From Ferrovum sp. (lineage in GTDB: Bacteria > Pseudomonadota > Gammaproteobacteria > Burkholderiales > Ferrovaceae), in contig DAIDKJ010000062.1 of NCBI GenBank assembly GCA_027450105.1, positions 1 through 7,320 of the forward strand: 7,320 bases of DNA, read 5' to 3'. The notes beneath the pieces are model-generated. The model was given only the letters and a program-made list of their open reading frames with translations. It searched no databases and was not told where the DNA came from. The translations under genes and the position numbers were made by a program. Of the stretch, positions 6,035-7,320 are shown in pieces. How positions within the stretch are numbered: position 1 is the first letter of the stretch; each line of letters begins with the position of its first letter.

Positions 6035-7240
6035 ATGCCTGTCATGACCGACCCTATGAAACCTCCTATCACCCCTGAGGCATCCCCCTTTTTTCGCTAC
6101 TTGACCTACCTCTCGATGATGTTTGTATGGGCAGGTATTTTGCCTGTTCATGCAGCCGATCCCATCCGAATTGGAGTTGCCGAGGCACTTACTGGCCCCG
6201 CATCACAATACGGGATTCCCATCCTGAACGGATTTTTATTGGCGGCAGAAGAAATCAATGCCGCGGGAGGGATTAATGGGCAAAAGGTTTTACTCATCAC
6301 AGAGGATGAGCGCGGAAAAAAGGAAGAAGCCATCAATGTCTTCAAGAAACTCATCTTTCAGGAAAAAGTCTTGCTCATTTTTGGACCAACCTTGTCCAAT
6401 TCCATGTTTGCTGCAGGGCCCATTGCCAATGCCGCCCATGTGGTAGCTTTTGGCACCAGCAACACAGCCACCGGAATCACCGACATTGGCCCCTATATCT
6501 TTCGTTCCTCACCCATGGAGTCTGACGTGGTTCCAGCCACGCTCAAAACGGTGGGCGCCCATCTGCCACTGCATCGAGTCGGCATCATCTACGGAAACGA
6601 CGATGCCTTTACCAGGAGTGGATATGACGTATTCAAATCCTCCCTGCAACAACAGCAGATCGCTATCGCTGATACCGAAACCTATGCCCGTGGAGATGTG
6701 GACTTCAAAGCTCAGTTGACCAAACTCAAAGCAGCACAGGTGGATGCCATCATCTGCCCGTGTCTGGCAGAAGAAGGTGCCAATATTTTGATCCAGGCCC
6801 GGGCCCTGGGCTTGTCAGTACCCTTCATTGGGGGGAATGGCTTCAATTCTCCGGCATTGATCGAACACGCCAAATCTGCCGCCGAAGGAACCTGGGTTGG
6901 TTCCCCCTGGTTTGATGGCAATACCGCAGCAGAAAACCAGCATTTTCTTCGGGCCTACCAACAAAAATTTCATTCCGATCCCAATCAATTCTCTGCCCAG
7001 AGTTATGACGCGCTCCTGATGGTGGCCGACACGCTTAAAAAAATAACGCTCACGTCCCAACTGGATAAAAACCGTCAATTGCTCCGCGATGCCCTCCCAA
7101 TGCTTTCCTTCGCGGGGGCTACCGGCCCCTTTTCCTTTCGCCCGGCCCCCCCACATCAAGGTAAACCGGGGGGGTTCGATGCGCATCAAACCCCCTTCGT
7201 TTACGTGGTGCGTCATGGAAAGTTCACCTTGGTCCGGTAA
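6035..7240 (+). CDS. ABC transporter periplasmic substrate-binding protein (LivK/Peripla_BP_6 type)
   Basis: This 401-residue protein captures a small amide, amino acid or related solute in the periplasm and delivers it to a LivHMGF-type importer. Residues 20-40 form a signal peptide: hydrophobic core YLTYLSMMFVWAGIL, then VHA, with likely cleavage before A41. The mature part opens with the family strand IRIGVAEALTGPASQYG, then the helix NGFLLAAEEINAAGGINGQK, GPTLSNS and GTSNTATG, the usual ligand-contact loops of lobe 1. It closes with YVVRHGKFTLV, typical of full-length members, so no truncation is seen. Substrate cannot be told from sequence; branched-chain amino acids are only the family default. 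ATG codons at residues 1, 4 and 8 all precede the signal peptide and none has a Shine-Dalgarno sequence; the first is kept by convention. The next gene is the permease, overlapping by one base. Confidence 0.9.
   Translation: MPVMTDPMKPPITPEASPFFRYLTYLSMMFVWAGILPVHAADPIRIGVAEALTGPASQYGIPILNGFLLAAEEINAAGGINGQKVLLITEDERGKKEEAINVFKKLIFQEKVLLIFGPTLSNSMFAAGPIANAAHVVAFGTSNTATGITDIGPYIFRSSPMESDVVPATLKTVGAHLPLHRVGIIYGNDDAFTRSGYDVFKSSLQQQQIAIADTETYARGDVDFKAQLTKLKAAQVDAIICPCLAEEGANILIQARALGLSVPFIGGNGFNSPALIEHAKSAAEGTWVGSPWFDGNTAAENQHFLRAYQQKFHSDPNQFSAQSYDALLMVADTLKKITLTSQLDKNRQLLRDALPMLSFAGATGPFSFRPAPPHQGKPGGFDAHQTPFVYVVRHGKFTLVR
7146..7174 (+). repeat. C7/G7 inverted repeat in the 3' end of the binding-protein gene
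   Basis: Seven C (7146-7152) and seven G (7168-7174) are separated by 15 bases and can form a stem of seven G-C pairs in the mRNA. It lies 65 bases before the permease start. It is within the coding frame (residues about 371-380) and the family C-terminus follows in frame, so the runs do not mark a frameshift. Confidence 0.6.
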
Positions 7241-7320
7241 TGACCACCATGCTGGCCCAACAACTCGTCAATGCCCTGAGTCTGGGGAGCATTTACGCCC
7301 TGTTTGCTCTGGGGTTTACG
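7240..7320 (+). CDS. livH: LivH-type ABC transporter permease, 3' end outside window
   Basis: Only the first 27 codons are present. They read MTTMLAQQLVNALSLGSIY and then ALFALGFT, the strongly conserved start of branched-chain amino acid-type permeases (QQLxNGLSLGSIYALIALG). The protein would be an inner-membrane subunit forming the first transmembrane helix here. Its ATG shares the A of the preceding TAA (TAATG), so translation is probably coupled to the binding protein; a second ATG at codon 4 (7249) is an alternative start. No strong ribosome-binding site is visible. The symbol reflects family resemblance; substrate may differ from leucine/isoleucine/valine. Confidence 0.85.
   Translation, partial: MTTMLAQQLVNALSLGSIYALFALGFT

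Noticed and set aside
6815..7216. Minus-strand frame of 133 codons opposite the binding-protein gene
   Set aside because: Antisense to a well-conserved periplasmic binding protein with no own signals.

Overview
The window looks like an ordinary stretch of proteobacterial chromosome, most probably from a betaproteobacterium. That placement is an inference from four things. The RNase E core is closely like the Enterobacteria/Betaproteobacteria type and is followed by a long Arg- and Pro-rich tail. There is a short H-NS-family protein with a compact coiled coil. LexA has the 202-residue E. coli length and site numbering, with a canonical CTGT-N8-ACAG SOS box. A small DUF1178 zinc-type protein is present. 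Base composition is moderate, and I see no prophage, insertion sequence, CRISPR array, tRNA or rRNA. Genus cannot be named with confidence from this alone.

Layout. (1) Positions 1-3041, plus strand: RNase E (rne), complete except for about its first three codons, which lie just left of the window. It is closed by a perfect 11-bp stem terminator at 3091-3116. (2) Positions 3042-3517: a 476-bp gap holding that terminator and, at its right end, an AT-rich promoter with a 9-bp inverted repeat and short direct repeats. (3) Positions 3518-3835, plus: an H-NS-like nucleoid protein. (4) Positions 4020-5187, minus: an SOS operon lexA-sulA. The two genes are separated by one base, and a perfect SOS box with promoter lies upstream at 5203-5235. 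(5) Positions 5313-5780, minus: a DUF1178 protein with its own TATAAT box. (6) Positions 6035-7320, plus: the start of a LivK/LivH-type ABC importer operon, with a periplasmic binding protein followed by the first 27 codons of a permease whose ATG overlaps the stop codon of the binding protein.

How they work together. The one clear functional unit is the SOS cassette. LexA (cleavage site Ala84-Gly85, Ser119/Lys156 dyad) should repress its own promoter and the coupled sulA-like gene. DNA damage would then release both repressor synthesis and a division inhibitor. The importer operon continues beyond the right edge. RNase E and the H-NS-like protein are independent global regulators of RNA turnover and chromatin. 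I found no convincing undescribed system. The most worthwhile oddities are the dyad over the hns-like promoter, the N-terminally extended and divergent SulA, and a C7/G7 hairpin just before the permease gene.
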